Source: CAYJPV01 sp964396055
GTDB lineage: Bacteria > Acidobacteriota > Vicinamibacteria > Vicinamibacterales > JAKQTR01
Direction of reading: 5' to 3'
Length of the DNA: 8,515 nt
Assembly: GCA_964396055.1 (NCBI GenBank)
Contig: CAYNDV010000179.1
Coordinates: 1-8,515 of the forward strand
Under the pieces are notes generated by a model. It saw only the letters and a list, made by a program, of their open reading frames with translations, searched no databases and was not told where the DNA came from. Every line of letters starts with the position of its first letter. The stretch's first letter is position 1. The translations under genes were made by a program, and so were the position numbers. Positions 1 to 6,894 of this stretch are shown here, one piece after another.

Positions 1-51
1 GTGGACCGGGTGCGGGAGATCATTGGGAAGTACAGGCCGTTAGGCCGTTAG
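1..51 (+). CDS. 3' end of an unidentified gene (partial)
   Basis: Frame 1 from the window edge reads VDRVREIIGKYRPLGR and then TAG at 49-51. The first 12 residues look like a charged amphipathic C-terminal helix of a real protein. The last few codons and the stop come from the octanucleotide array that begins at 35, so the array appears to have formed at or grown into the 3' end of this gene. The product cannot be named from 16 residues. It could also be non-coding flank, so confidence is low. Confidence 0.3.
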   Translation: MDRVREIIGKYRPLGR

Positions 52-80
52 GCCGTTGGGCCGTTGGGCCGTTAGGCCGA
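35..80. repeat. 8-bp tandem array (GGCCGTTR)
   Basis: Five full units of GGCCGTTA or GGCCGTTG stand in register at 35-42, 43-50, 51-58, 59-66 and 67-74, followed by a partial GGCCGA at 75-80. The last base of the unit alternates A/G. The array overlaps the probable stop codon of the partial gene at the left edge. It has no spacers, so it is not CRISPR. Its role is unknown; slipped-strand expansion is the likely origin. Confidence 0.85.
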
Positions 81-88
81 AGGCGGTT

Positions 89-104
89 CACGGTTGGAGC
101 CGTG
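89..104. other. small GC hairpin
   Basis: CACGG (89-93) pairs with CCGTG (100-104), with a possible T-G pair closing a 4-nt loop. It lies downstream of the partial + strand gene and could help end its transcript, but no T-run follows, so a terminator role is only a guess. Confidence 0.3.
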
Positions 105-127
105 CCTGTGTGCCGCTGACGTACGAC

Positions 128-179
128 GGGCGCGGGGACGGGCAGGGCTGAAGAAGCCCTGCACGTCGTCACCGCGCCC
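128..179. other. long compound hairpin between convergent genes
   Basis: The outer stem is 128-135 (GGGCGCGG) with 172-179 (CCGCGCCC). A small internal loop follows, then 137-140 (GACG) with 164-167 (CGTC), one mismatch, then 142-149 (GCAGGGCT) with 155-162 (AGCCCTGC) around a 5-nt GAAGA loop. That gives 20 Watson-Crick pairs in 52 nt. It lies between two genes that converge on it, so it may serve as a two-way transcription stop or 3'-end protecting structure. There is no U-tract on either side. A dispersed palindromic repeat is another option. Confidence 0.55.
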
Positions 180-199
180 TCATCGTCGAAGCGTGATCC

Positions 200-247
200 C
201 TTCTTGCTTCTTGCTTCTGTCTTCTGTCTTCTGTCTTCTGTCTTCTT
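200..247. repeat. 7-bp tandem array (CTTCTGT / CTTCTTG)
   Basis: Seven heptads in register: two CTTCTTG units (200-213), four CTTCTGT units (214-241) and a partial CTTCTT (242-247). On the - strand the unit reads ACAGAAG, so the asparaginase-like transcript would carry a purine-rich tail that begins 2 nt past its TAG stop (250-252). No gene is seen between 52 and 249 apart from the arrays and hairpins listed here. Confidence 0.85.
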
Positions 248-249
248 CC

Positions 250-1377
250 CTACTCCGCCTCCGGCCGCCCCGGGATCAACGCCTCGCAATCCAGCGTCTG
301 GGGCCCGGCCTCGGTGCACACCGCGTATTTCGCCGCGTACATCGACACGCCGGCATACTCGCCCTTCGCGTTCAGGACGTAGAAGTTGATGCCGAAGTTG
401 GGGTTGCCGTTCTTGTTGAGCAGCCGCTTCTCCACCGTGTTGGCCCGGATGCGCTTGAGCGCCTCCATGCCGGCGTCCTTGGGATGCATGCCCCGCCGCA
501 TGTTCTCGACGATCAGGAACGAGCACAGGTTGTAGAGGTTGGCTTCGCCGCGTCCCGTGGAACCGGCGGCGCCCACCTCGCCGTCCACGTAGAGCCCGGC
601 GCCCAGGATCGGCGAATCGCCCACCCGGCCGGGGATCTTCCACGCCAGCCCGCTGGTCGTCGTCACGCCGCAGATCTCACCCTTCGGGCTGATGCCATCG
701 CAGTTGATGGTCCCGTAGTAGTGGTCCGGATCGATCAGGCCCTCGGCCACCATGTCGAGGCCCACGCGGTTGTAGGCCTCGAGGCGCTTCGCGGGATCGA
801 GGTAGTGCAGGGGATCCACCCGCCGCTTCCACTCGAGCCACATGCGCCGCGACCGTTCCGTGTTCAGGTCGTCTTCGATCGTCATCCCGAGGCTGCGGGC
901 GAAGTCCTGGGCGCCCTGGCCGACCAGCAGGTGATGGTCCGTGTACTCCATCACGGCCCTGGCCACCAGCGACGGCGTCCGCACGCCTTCCAGGCACGCC
1001 ACGCCGCCGGCGCGTTTCTTCGGCCCGTGCATCACGGACGAGTCCAGCTGCACCACGCCGTGGGCGTTGGGCAGGCCGCCGTAGCCCACGCTGGTGTCCT
1101 CGGGGTCGAGCTCGCACAGGTTGACGCCGGCAATGAGGGCCTCGAGCACGTCGGTGCCCTGCGTGATCAGGCCGAAGGCCTTCTGGACGCCGGTCACGTC
1201 CCCGCCGTTCTTGAAACGATTGCCGTTGGCCGACGCCACCACGACAGGTTTGACCGACTTCGGCGTCATCACCGTCGGGCCCGCCGCCGGCGCCTGCGCG
1301 CGGGCCGGGGCCGTGGCGGCCACGACGGCCGCGGCGCCGGTCATGACGAACTCGCGACGATCGATTTTGTTGGGCAT
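250..1377 (-). CDS. N4-(beta-N-acetylglucosaminyl)-L-asparaginase-like Ntn hydrolase, Tat-exported
   Basis: 375 residues. Members of this Ntn-hydrolase family cleave the GlcNAc-Asn bond of glycoasparagines, or beta-aspartyl bonds, after self-cleavage in front of a threonine. Residues 5-14 hold a twin-arginine motif (DRREF) followed by an Ala-rich hydrophobic stretch and an AxA site at 25-27 (ARA|Q), so folded export by Tat is likely. The conserved block is YGTI at 221-224 with Thr223 as expected nucleophile, then VTTTSG (238-243) and GRVGDSP (250-256), whose Arg251 and Asp254 match the substrate-binding pair of glycosylasparaginases. The residue before Thr223 is Gly, as in plant-type isoaspartyl peptidases, rather than the Asp of human and Flavobacterium AGA. 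The ATG start is supported by a GAGGAG ribosome site 6 nt upstream and by the complete signal peptide. The substrate specificity is uncertain. The gene is divergent from the phosphorylase. Confidence 0.88.
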   Translation of the reverse strand: MPNKIDRREFVMTGAAAVVAATAPARAQAPAAGPTVMTPKSVKPVVVASANGNRFKNGGDVTGVQKAFGLITQGTDVLEALIAGVNLCELDPEDTSVGYGGLPNAHGVVQLDSSVMHGPKKRAGGVACLEGVRTPSLVARAVMEYTDHHLLVGQGAQDFARSLGMTIEDDLNTERSRRMWLEWKRRVDPLHYLDPAKRLEAYNRVGLDMVAEGLIDPDHYYGTINCDGISPKGEICGVTTTSGLAWKIPGRVGDSPILGAGLYVDGEVGAAGSTGRGEANLYNLCSFLIVENMRRGMHPKDAGMEALKRIRANTVEKRLLNKNGNPNFGINFYVLNAKGEYAGVSMYAAKYAVCTEAGPQTLDCEALIPGRPEAE

Positions 1378-1407
1378 CTCCGACTCCTCGGGGCTGAAGG
1401 TGGGTCG

Positions 1408-1436
1408 ATTCTATCCGCCGCCCCGCCGGCTGTGAA
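1408..1436 (-). promoter_or_regulatory. sigma70-like promoter of the asparaginase-like gene
   Basis: On the - strand the -35 box is TTCACA (1431-1436; 5 of 6 to consensus) and the -10 box is TAGAAT (1408-1413; 5 of 6), with a 17-bp spacer. Predicted transcription start is near 1401, which leaves a leader of about 24 nt containing the ribosome site. It is placed as an exact mirror image of the + strand promoter at 1450-1478. Confidence 0.6.
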
Positions 1437-1437
1437 C

Positions 1438-1448
1438 CACGATTCGTG
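1438..1448. promoter_or_regulatory. palindromic operator-like site at the centre of the divergent promoters
   Basis: CACGATTCGTG is a perfect 5+1+5 palindrome centred on 1443. It fills almost all of the 13-bp gap between the two opposed -35 boxes (1431-1436 and 1450-1455). A dimeric regulator bound here would touch both promoters equally. No regulator gene is in the window, so this is inference from position and symmetry only. Confidence 0.45.
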
Positions 1449-1449
1449 T

Positions 1450-1478
1450 TTGACGCCCGGACCGGCGGCCGATAGCAT
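1450..1478 (+). promoter_or_regulatory. sigma70-like promoter of the phosphorylase gene
   Basis: TTGACG (1450-1455; 5 of 6 to consensus), a 17-bp spacer, and TAGCAT (1473-1478; 4 of 6). The predicted start near 1485 leaves about 27 nt of leader before the ATG at 1512. The leader lacks a clear Shine-Dalgarno sequence, so initiation on this transcript may be leader-weak or use other signals. Confidence 0.5.
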
Positions 1479-1511
1479 GAAGTTTTCCAGACACGGACCA
1501 AAGACCGACCT

Positions 1512-3653
1512 ATGACGGAATCGTTCCCCCCTTTCCCCGACCGTATCAAGGACCTCGGTGAACTGGCCTCGGACCTGTGGTGGAGCTGGCACAACCGGCC
1601 CCGCGCCCTGTTCCGGCGCCTCGACTACGCCCTCTGGCGGCTCACGGCCCACAACCCGGTGCGCATGCTGCGCCTGCTGCCGCGTGAGCGCCTCGAGGAG
1701 GTGGCCGCCGACCGGACGTTCCTGGCCGCCTACGACGACGCGGTCCGGGCCCTGCGCCAGGCGCGGCTGGCCCGGGAGACCTGGTGGCCCAAGACCTTCG
1801 GCGAAAACGGGCACCCGACGATTGCCTACTTCTCGGCCGAATTCGCGCTCCACCAGTCCCTGCCGATCTACGCTGGCGGTCTTGGCGTGCTGGCCGGCGA
1901 CATCTGCAAGGAAGCCAGCGACCTGGGCCTGCCGTTTGTCGGCGTGGGGTTCATGTATCCCCAGGGCTACTTCCACCAGCACGTCTCTCCGGAGGGCTGG
2001 CAGGAGGAAACCTACGAGAAGCTCGACTGGGACGATGCCCCGGTGGAACCGGCGCTGCTGCCCGACGGCACGCGCTGCGTGGTGGAGGTGCCGCTGGGCG
2101 ATCGGACGGTGAAGGTGGCCGTGTGGCTGGTGCGCGCCGGCCGCGCCCGTCTCTACCTGCTCGACACGGACGTGGCCGAGAACGCGCCGTGGGACCGCGA
2201 ACTGTCGGCGCGGCTCTACGGCGGCAACCAGGAGACGCGCATCCAGCAGGAGATCGTGCTGGGCCTGGGCGGCGTCCGCGTGCTGCATGCTCTCGGCATC
2301 AACCCGGGCGTCTGGCATCTCAACGAAGGCCATGCCGCGTTCGTGGCGCTCCAGCGGCTGTGGAACTACCTCGAGCAGGGCCGCGACTTCGACAGTGCGC
2401 TGGCCGAGGTGCGCCGCACCACGGTGTTCACCACGCACACGCCCGTGCCGGCCGGGCACGACGCGTTCCCCTTCCACCTGGTCGAGACGCACCTGGCCGG
2501 CGCCTGGGGCAGCCTCGGCACGCACCGGGAGCAGTTCCTCGCCCTCGGCGCCCACGACAACGGCAGCGGCACGTTGTTCAACATGACGGCGCTCGCCCTG
2601 CGCACGGCCACGGGCATCAACGCCGTCAGCGCCCTGCACGGCGAGGTGACGCGCGACATGTGGGCCGGCATCTGGCCGGGCACCGGGCGCAGCGCCCTGC
2701 CGATCAAGGCCGTGACCAACGGCGTGCACGCGTTCACCTGGCTGGCGCCGCAGCTGGCGCGGCTCTTCGACCAGCACCTCGATCGCGACTGGCGCGACCG
2801 GATCGATGAACCCGGGTTCTGGGATCGGGTCCTCGACATCCCGGACGAGGAGATCTGGGCGGTGCGCCGGGAATTGCGGGCCGACCTGCTGGCGTTCATC
2901 CAGGACCGCGCCCGCGCGCGCTGGACGCACGACAAGGTGAGCGCCGCGCAGGTGGTGGCCGCGGGCACGCTGCTCGACCCCACGGCCCTGACGCTGGGCT
3001 TCGCGCGGCGGTTCACGGGCTACAAGCGGCCCGAGCTGATCTTCCACGACCCGGACCGCCTGGCCGCTATCCTGTCGGTGCTCCGCCGGCCGGTGCAGAT
3101 CGTCTTCGCCGGCAAGGCGCACCCGGCCGACGACATCGGCAAGGCCCACCTGCAGCAGGTCTTCAAGCGGGCGGCCGATCCGGCCTTCGGTGGCCGCATC
3201 GCCTTCGTCGACGACTACGACCTGCACGTGGCCCACTACCTGGTTCACGGCTGCGACGTGTGGCTGAACAACCCGCGCAAGCCCCTCGAGGCCAGCGGCA
3301 CGTCCGGCATGAAGGCCGGCATCAACGGCGTGCCGAACCTCAGTATCGGCGACGGCTGGTGGGCTGAAGGGTACAAGGGCACCAACGGCTGGTTGATCGA
3401 CGGAGGCGTGCAGGGCGCCGATACGGCCGCCATCGATGCCGCGGACGCCGCCGCCCTCTACCGGCTGCTGGAAGAGCAGGTGGTACCGGCGTTCTACGAC
3501 ACCGACGCCCAGGGCGTTCCCCGGCGCTGGGTGCAGATCGTCAAGGAGTCCATCCGCACGGTGATGCCGCACTTCTCGGCCCGCCGGATGGTGAAGCAGT
3601 ACGTCGAGGAGATGTACGCGCCGGCGCTCGGGCTGACGCGGCTGACGGACTGA
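1512..3653 (+). CDS. glgP: alpha-glucan phosphorylase (GT35, short form with DUF3417)
   Basis: 713 residues, cytoplasmic. It releases glucose-1-phosphate from the non-reducing ends of glycogen or maltodextrin using pyridoxal phosphate. Residues about 12-85 form the N-terminal DUF3417-type region (DLWWSWHNRP at 21-30). The phosphorylase core starts at about 103 (IAYFSAEF, then YAGGLGVLAGD at 120-130). HLNEGHAAF (269-277), GFARRFTGYKRPELI (496-510) and VFAGKAHPADD (531-541) are family blocks. EASGTSGMK (593-601) corresponds to the EASGTGNMK cofactor site, making Lys601 the expected PLP Schiff-base lysine. The length fits the mycobacterial/Thermus-like short class rather than the roughly 800-aa E. 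coli GlgP/MalP. The ATG at 1512 gives the complete N-terminal domain, although its ribosome site is poor. It is followed after 9 nt by the zinc-ribbon gene, probably in one transcript. Confidence 0.93.
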   Translation: MTESFPPFPDRIKDLGELASDLWWSWHNRPRALFRRLDYALWRLTAHNPVRMLRLLPRERLEEVAADRTFLAAYDDAVRALRQARLARETWWPKTFGENGHPTIAYFSAEFALHQSLPIYAGGLGVLAGDICKEASDLGLPFVGVGFMYPQGYFHQHVSPEGWQEETYEKLDWDDAPVEPALLPDGTRCVVEVPLGDRTVKVAVWLVRAGRARLYLLDTDVAENAPWDRELSARLYGGNQETRIQQEIVLGLGGVRVLHALGINPGVWHLNEGHAAFVALQRLWNYLEQGRDFDSALAEVRRTTVFTTHTPVPAGHDAFPFHLVETHLAGAWGSLGTHREQFLALGAHDNGSGTLFNMTALALRTATGINAVSALHGEVTRDMWAGIWPGTGRSALPIKAVTNGVHAFTWLAPQLARLFDQHLDRDWRDRIDEPGFWDRVLDIPDEEIWAVRRELRADLLAFIQDRARARWTHDKVSAAQVVAAGTLLDPTALTLGFARRFTGYKRPELIFHDPDRLAAILSVLRRPVQIVFAGKAHPADDIGKAHLQQVFKRAADPAFGGRIAFVDDYDLHVAHYLVHGCDVWLNNPRKPLEASGTSGMKAGINGVPNLSIGDGWWAEGYKGTNGWLIDGGVQGADTAAIDAADAAALYRLLEEQVVPAFYDTDAQGVPRRWVQIVKESIRTVMPHFSARRMVKQYVEEMYAPALGLTRLTD

Positions 3654-3662
3654 GGCCATCCC

Positions 3663-4121
3663 ATGCCACGCAAGACCGCCGACAAGGCCCGCTGCGCGCT
3701 GTGCGGCGCCCGCGACGTCACCGAACCGAAGGGCGACGAGAAGTACTGCCGCGACTGCTGGGACAAGAAGATCGCCGTCGAGGAAATCGTCGCCAAGGAG
3801 TTCGCGCTCAAGCGCTACATCCGCGCCCACAGCGCCGAGAAATACCTGATCTACCACTCGACCCTGAAACGCCCCTGCGGCCAGTTGATCGTCATCGACG
3901 ACGGCTACGACCTCTTCCTCACGCTGATGCTCTCGCCCGCCTTCGCCTGGGACGAGCCGGCCTACCACCTCGAGGGCGACAGCGAGCAGCGCACGTTCGC
4001 CGAAATCCTCGTCGATGTGGTGGTCACGGAGGTCATCGAGCCCTGGGGCGGCGGCAAGTGGCACCTCGAGGCCTACCGGGCCGCCTTCCCCGACCCGGAG
4101 GAGTGGACCGGCGAGGTGTAG
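3663..4121 (+). CDS. small protein with N-terminal CxxC...CxxC zinc ribbon, function unknown
   Basis: 152 residues, not recognised as a named family. Cys11-x2-Cys14 and Cys29-x2-Cys32 form a compact treble-clef or zinc-ribbon pattern (CALC...CRDC) in the first 35 residues. The remainder is a mixed alpha/beta domain rich in aromatic and acidic residues, with LIVIDDGYDLFLTLML at 75-90 and EPWGGGKWHLEAY at 126-138. There is no signal peptide or membrane segment, so it is probably cytoplasmic. The ATG lies 9 nt after the phosphorylase stop, and a GAGG ribosome site overlaps that TGA, which points to translational coupling and a shared transcript. A role in glycogen metabolism is only suggested by position. 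Confidence 0.8.
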   Translation: MPRKTADKARCALCGARDVTEPKGDEKYCRDCWDKKIAVEEIVAKEFALKRYIRAHSAEKYLIYHSTLKRPCGQLIVIDDGYDLFLTLMLSPAFAWDEPAYHLEGDSEQRTFAEILVDVVVTEVIEPWGGGKWHLEAYRAAFPDPEEWTGEV

Positions 4122-4202
4122 GCGGCCCCCGGCCCCGGCTCCCCGATCCCCCGGTTTTCCCCCGTATTCCGGTTACACTGGCGTCGTCCGGGGCTGGCGT
4201 CC

Positions 4203-4208
4203 TATAAT
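4203..4208 (+). promoter_or_regulatory. -10 element of the small secreted protein gene
   Basis: A perfect TATAAT at 4203-4208 stands 51 bp before the ATG at 4259. No good -35 hexamer is found at 16-19 bp spacing; TTACAC at 4173-4178 is too far. The expected start near 4215 gives a leader of about 45 nt ending in GGAGGG (4250-4255). That ribosome site is only 3 nt from the ATG, which is tighter than usual. The gap 4122-4258 holds nothing else clear. Confidence 0.4.
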
Positions 4209-4258
4209 CCCGGCGACGGCGTTTTTGATACGGCCTAATTGAGCCCCTTGGAGGGTGT

Positions 4259-4669
4259 ATGACGCGCTTGGTTCAACTGGCAGTGATCGCGGCAGTGGTG
4301 CTGGCAGTGGCAGGGACCGCGGTGGCGCAGAGCAAGTTCGTGCCTCCGGTTCGCGGTGAAGTCGAAGTCGGGGTCATGCCCCCGGCGACGAAGGTCGACA
4401 CCAAGACCAACATGGTGATCACGACCATCAAGGTGAAGAACCTCTCGACGACGGGATCGGTGGCGGGCCTGAAGGTCGAAGAGTACTGGTACGACAAGGC
4501 CAACAACCCGGTGACCGGGTCGAAGGCGCGGCTGGCCAAGCCCCTGCTGCCCGGCGAGGTGGCGGAGCTGAAGCTGGAAACGCCCAAGGATCCGAAGATG
4601 CACCGCAACCAGTACGTCTTCACGCACGCCAACGGCAAGGTGAAGACGAAGACGATGAAGACCTTCTAG
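4259..4669 (+). CDS. small secreted protein with a beta-sandwich-like domain, function unknown
   Basis: 136 residues. Residues 1-23 are a classical Sec signal peptide (Arg3, hydrophobic core 5-18, AVA|Q cleavage after 23), so the mature protein of about 113 residues is periplasmic or extracellular. The mature part has alternating hydrophobic strands (MVITTIKVKNLS at 52-63, LKVEEYWYD at 71-79) and a turn motif LLPGE (96-100). This pattern resembles FxLYD/Ig-like accessory domains, in which a comparison of conserved features with and without modification is typical of cell-envelope proteins; the assignment is by pattern only. The C-terminus is Lys-rich (KVKTKTMKTF). The ATG is chosen because it completes the signal peptide and has GGAGGG just upstream. 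It converges on the VWFA-related gene 19 bp away. Confidence 0.8.
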   Translation: MTRLVQLAVIAAVVLAVAGTAVAQSKFVPPVRGEVEVGVMPPATKVDTKTNMVITTIKVKNLSTTGSVAGLKVEEYWYDKANNPVTGSKARLAKPLLPGEVAELKLETPKDPKMHRNQYVFTHANGKVKTKTMKTF

Positions 4670-4672
4670 GCT

Positions 4673-4685
4673 GCCCGCACCGGGC
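4673..4685. terminator. possible two-way hairpin between convergent stops
   Basis: GCCCG (4673-4677) pairs with CGGGC (4681-4685) around CAC. It fills most of the 19-bp gap between the TAG at 4667-4669 and the opposing TGA at 4689-4691, and works on both strands. The stem is short and has no T-run, so an intrinsic terminator is unproven. Confidence 0.3.
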
Positions 4686-4688
4686 CCG

Positions 4689-6824
4689 TCAGGGCACGAT
4701 TCGAATCTGGACCTCGCGGGAGGCACGGCCTCCCGCGAGCGTCGACACGGCTTCCACCTTCAACACATACAACCCCGGCGCCAGGTCCTTCAAGGGCACG
4801 GTGGCCGTGAAGCCGTACCCGCCAGGCTTGCCGCCCAGATCGGCGCTCGATCGGGTCTCCTCGGTCGAGAACACCACCCGTCCATCGTCGGCGCGCAGGC
4901 GCGCGGTGATGTCCACCGAGTGGCTCTGCTGAACCTGGTTGTCGTACACCTCGGCGAGGACCGCCAGCTGATCGCGGGCGCTGAAGACGCGCGCCACCGT
5001 GGGCGGCGCCGGCAACATCCCCTTGATCTCCGGAATCTGGCCGGCGGTCGGCACGATGCCGGCCGAGGCGGCCGTGATCGAGAGGCCGCTCATGGTGAGG
5101 GGCGTCTTGACGAAGTCGGGGATCTCCAGGTCGTAATGGACGCTCCCGACCCGGCCGCCGGGTTCGCCCACGGCCACGCGGAACTGGTACCGCCCGGGCG
5201 GCACCTCCACGGACGACTGGATGCGGAACCCGATCTGCTGCACGCGCTGGTAGGTTTCGGGACGCAGTGAGAGGTCGACGGTCTCCCGCTTGCCGCCCCG
5301 CACCTTGCCCTGCGGGTCGATGGCCATCACCGAGAGTTCGAGCCGGGCGTTGTACTTGCCGTCCTTCTGGGCGAAGGCCACGCCGGTCAGCGGGGCGGTC
5401 TGCACCACGATCGCGACCGCGGCGTTCGGCGCGGTGCCCTTGTAGGGCGCGGCGAACACCGACAGCGCCAGCCCGCCCACCGGCAGCGGACTGTTGAGGG
5501 CCGCCACGAGCACCGGGGACGTCCCTTCCTTGGCCTCGCGGGCCGGGCCCGACGCCCGGCCGCGCGGCGCGACGTAACCCCGCCGGGCGCGGACGTTCAC
5601 CCCCGGGCGGCTCACCCGCACGTCGATCTTCCGGAAACTGCCGTCGCGGCGTTCGTCGGTGGGGTAGTACCCCATGACGTAGTACGTGCTGTTCTCGTCG
5701 ACGATGCGGTCGAAGGCCGTCGTGAAGTCGTTGGAGTTGACGGCGGCAAATCCGCCTGTCTCCTCGGCCAGCACGCGCAGGCTGTCCTGCGACAGCCGCA
5801 CTTCGTTCATCAGGCCCCGCACGTCGAGGCCCAGTGACGGATCTTCGGGCGGCGCCTGCAGTTCCATGCCTTCTTCCGCCAGCGTGCTCAACCCCCGCGG
5901 ATCCACGGTGTAGAACTGGACGTTGGCGCGGGTGGCGGCGGCGACGGCATCCTGCGTGTCGGCCAGAATCGTGCTGGCGTCCTTGTTGTTGATGAAGTCC
6001 GTGATGTCGTAGTCGATACCCTCGCTGAAGAAGAGCACCGCTTTGCGCCGGCCCGACACGCCGGTCATCAGGCGGGCGACGTTGCGGAGCGTCTCGAGCG
6101 TGGTGCGCGCGTTGTAGGACCGCTCGAACTCCATCGGGTCCTTCAGCGGGTCGTCCGCCCGCAGGGTGCCCCGCTGCATCTGGTACTGATCCAGCTTCTC
6201 GAGCGTGACCGACCGCAGCTTGCGCCCCATGAACTTGTCGACGGCGTCGGTCAGGAGGCGCCGGTTGCCGGTGAACTCCTGCCCCGCGTCCTGGCGGCCG
6301 CCGATGTGGACGACGGCCGCCACGTCGCTGGCGCCCATGTTGCGCTCGATGAACTGCCGCGCCGCCCGGCGGACCTGGATGGACCGCATCCCCGACGTGT
6401 GCAGGTCGTCGAGCATGATGACGTAGATGCGGCCGTCGGGCCCGCCCACGTTGGACCGCACGTCGGGCTCGATCGCGACGGGCGAGAACAGGGGGCGTTC
6501 GGGCCGCACCACCGGCATGTCCACCAGCGAGAAGGTGACCACCTTCTGGGGCTTGCCGTTCTCGAAGATCTGCACCTCGTCCTGCCGGAGGTCGCGGACG
6601 AAACGGCCCTGTGCATCGCGGACGGTCGCGTCCACCTCGACGTAGTTGACCTCCGACCGGAAGGTGATCGGCGGCATCTGCGGGTCGGGCTGGACCTGCG
6701 GCGGCGCGTCGCGGCGCGCCAGCGCCGGCGGCGGCGGCGGCGGCGCCTGTCCGGACACCAGGGTCCAGCCGAGGGTCGACGCAAGGATGACGGTCAGGAT
6801 GAATGCGGCTGCGGACTTGTACAC
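4689..6824 (-). CDS. VWFA-related secreted protein (Acidobacterial type)
   Basis: 711 residues. Residues 1-26 are a Sec signal peptide (MYKSAAAFILTVILAST...), followed by a Pro-rich linker with six prolines (28-33). Residues about 53-102 hold the typical opening (YVEVDATVRD, FVRDLRQDEVQIFENGKPQ) that precedes the VWA fold in this family. The VWA domain covers about 132-385, with YVIMLDDLHTSG (134-145) in the place of the DxSxS metal site, KAVLFFSEGID (261-271), and YYVMGYYPTD (381-390) with RRGYVAP (414-420) closing it. Residues about 435-711 look like beta-sandwich repeats (PPGRYQFRVAV at 542-552, LAPGLYVLKVEAV at 681-693). Such proteins are secreted or envelope-bound and of unknown ligand. 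The start is GTG at 6822-6824: an in-frame TGA lies just upstream and no ATG precedes the signal peptide. The ribosome site (AGG, 8 nt away) is weak. Confidence 0.9.
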   Translation of the reverse strand: MYKSAAAFILTVILASTLGWTLVSGQAPPPPPPALARRDAPPQVQPDPQMPPITFRSEVNYVEVDATVRDAQGRFVRDLRQDEVQIFENGKPQKVVTFSLVDMPVVRPERPLFSPVAIEPDVRSNVGGPDGRIYVIMLDDLHTSGMRSIQVRRAARQFIERNMGASDVAAVVHIGGRQDAGQEFTGNRRLLTDAVDKFMGRKLRSVTLEKLDQYQMQRGTLRADDPLKDPMEFERSYNARTTLETLRNVARLMTGVSGRRKAVLFFSEGIDYDITDFINNKDASTILADTQDAVAAATRANVQFYTVDPRGLSTLAEEGMELQAPPEDPSLGLDVRGLMNEVRLSQDSLRVLAEETGGFAAVNSNDFTTAFDRIVDENSTYYVMGYYPTDERRDGSFRKIDVRVSRPGVNVRARRGYVAPRGRASGPAREAKEGTSPVLVAALNSPLPVGGLALSVFAAPYKGTAPNAAVAIVVQTAPLTGVAFAQKDGKYNARLELSVMAIDPQGKVRGGKRETVDLSLRPETYQRVQQIGFRIQSSVEVPPGRYQFRVAVGEPGGRVGSVHYDLEIPDFVKTPLTMSGLSITAASAGIVPTAGQIPEIKGMLPAPPTVARVFSARDQLAVLAEVYDNQVQQSHSVDITARLRADDGRVVFSTEETRSSADLGGKPGGYGFTATVPLKDLAPGLYVLKVEAVSTLAGGRASREVQIRIVP
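6726..6743. repeat. (CGG)6 triplet run encoding hexaproline
   Basis: Six identical CGG triplets, read as CCG on the coding strand, encode Pro28-Pro33 just after the signal peptide of the VWFA-related protein. Copy changes would stay in frame. A six-proline run near the start of a reading frame is expected to slow ribosomes and need EF-P. Confidence 0.7.
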
Positions 6825-6894
6825 GGTTCAACCTATGCGGCACCGGTCCGGGGCCCGGCGTCCGGGATTCTGGGGCTTCAAGCAGGCGCCTTCC

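Noticed and set aside
1477..1515. 12-codon leader peptide (MKFSRHGPKTDL) overlapping the phosphorylase start as ATGA
   Set aside because: Its ATG lies inside the predicted -10 box, so the transcript would start after it, and it has no ribosome site.
1341..4064. 907-aa open frame on the - strand
   Set aside because: It is the antisense shadow of the phosphorylase and zinc-ribbon genes, kept open by high GC. Its composition (Arg, Val, Gly, His-rich, low complexity) matches no family.
4122..4202. Terminator after the zinc-ribbon gene
   Set aside because: The C-rich stretch does not form a compact stem. The only long pairing (near 4132 with 4187) would enclose about 50 nt, and the TTTT at 4155 has no stem before it.
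4666..6843. 725-aa - strand frame overlapping the VWFA-related gene
   Set aside because: It is an alternate-frame shadow rich in Arg/Gly/Ala/Pro. The 711-aa frame carries the signal peptide and VWA motifs.
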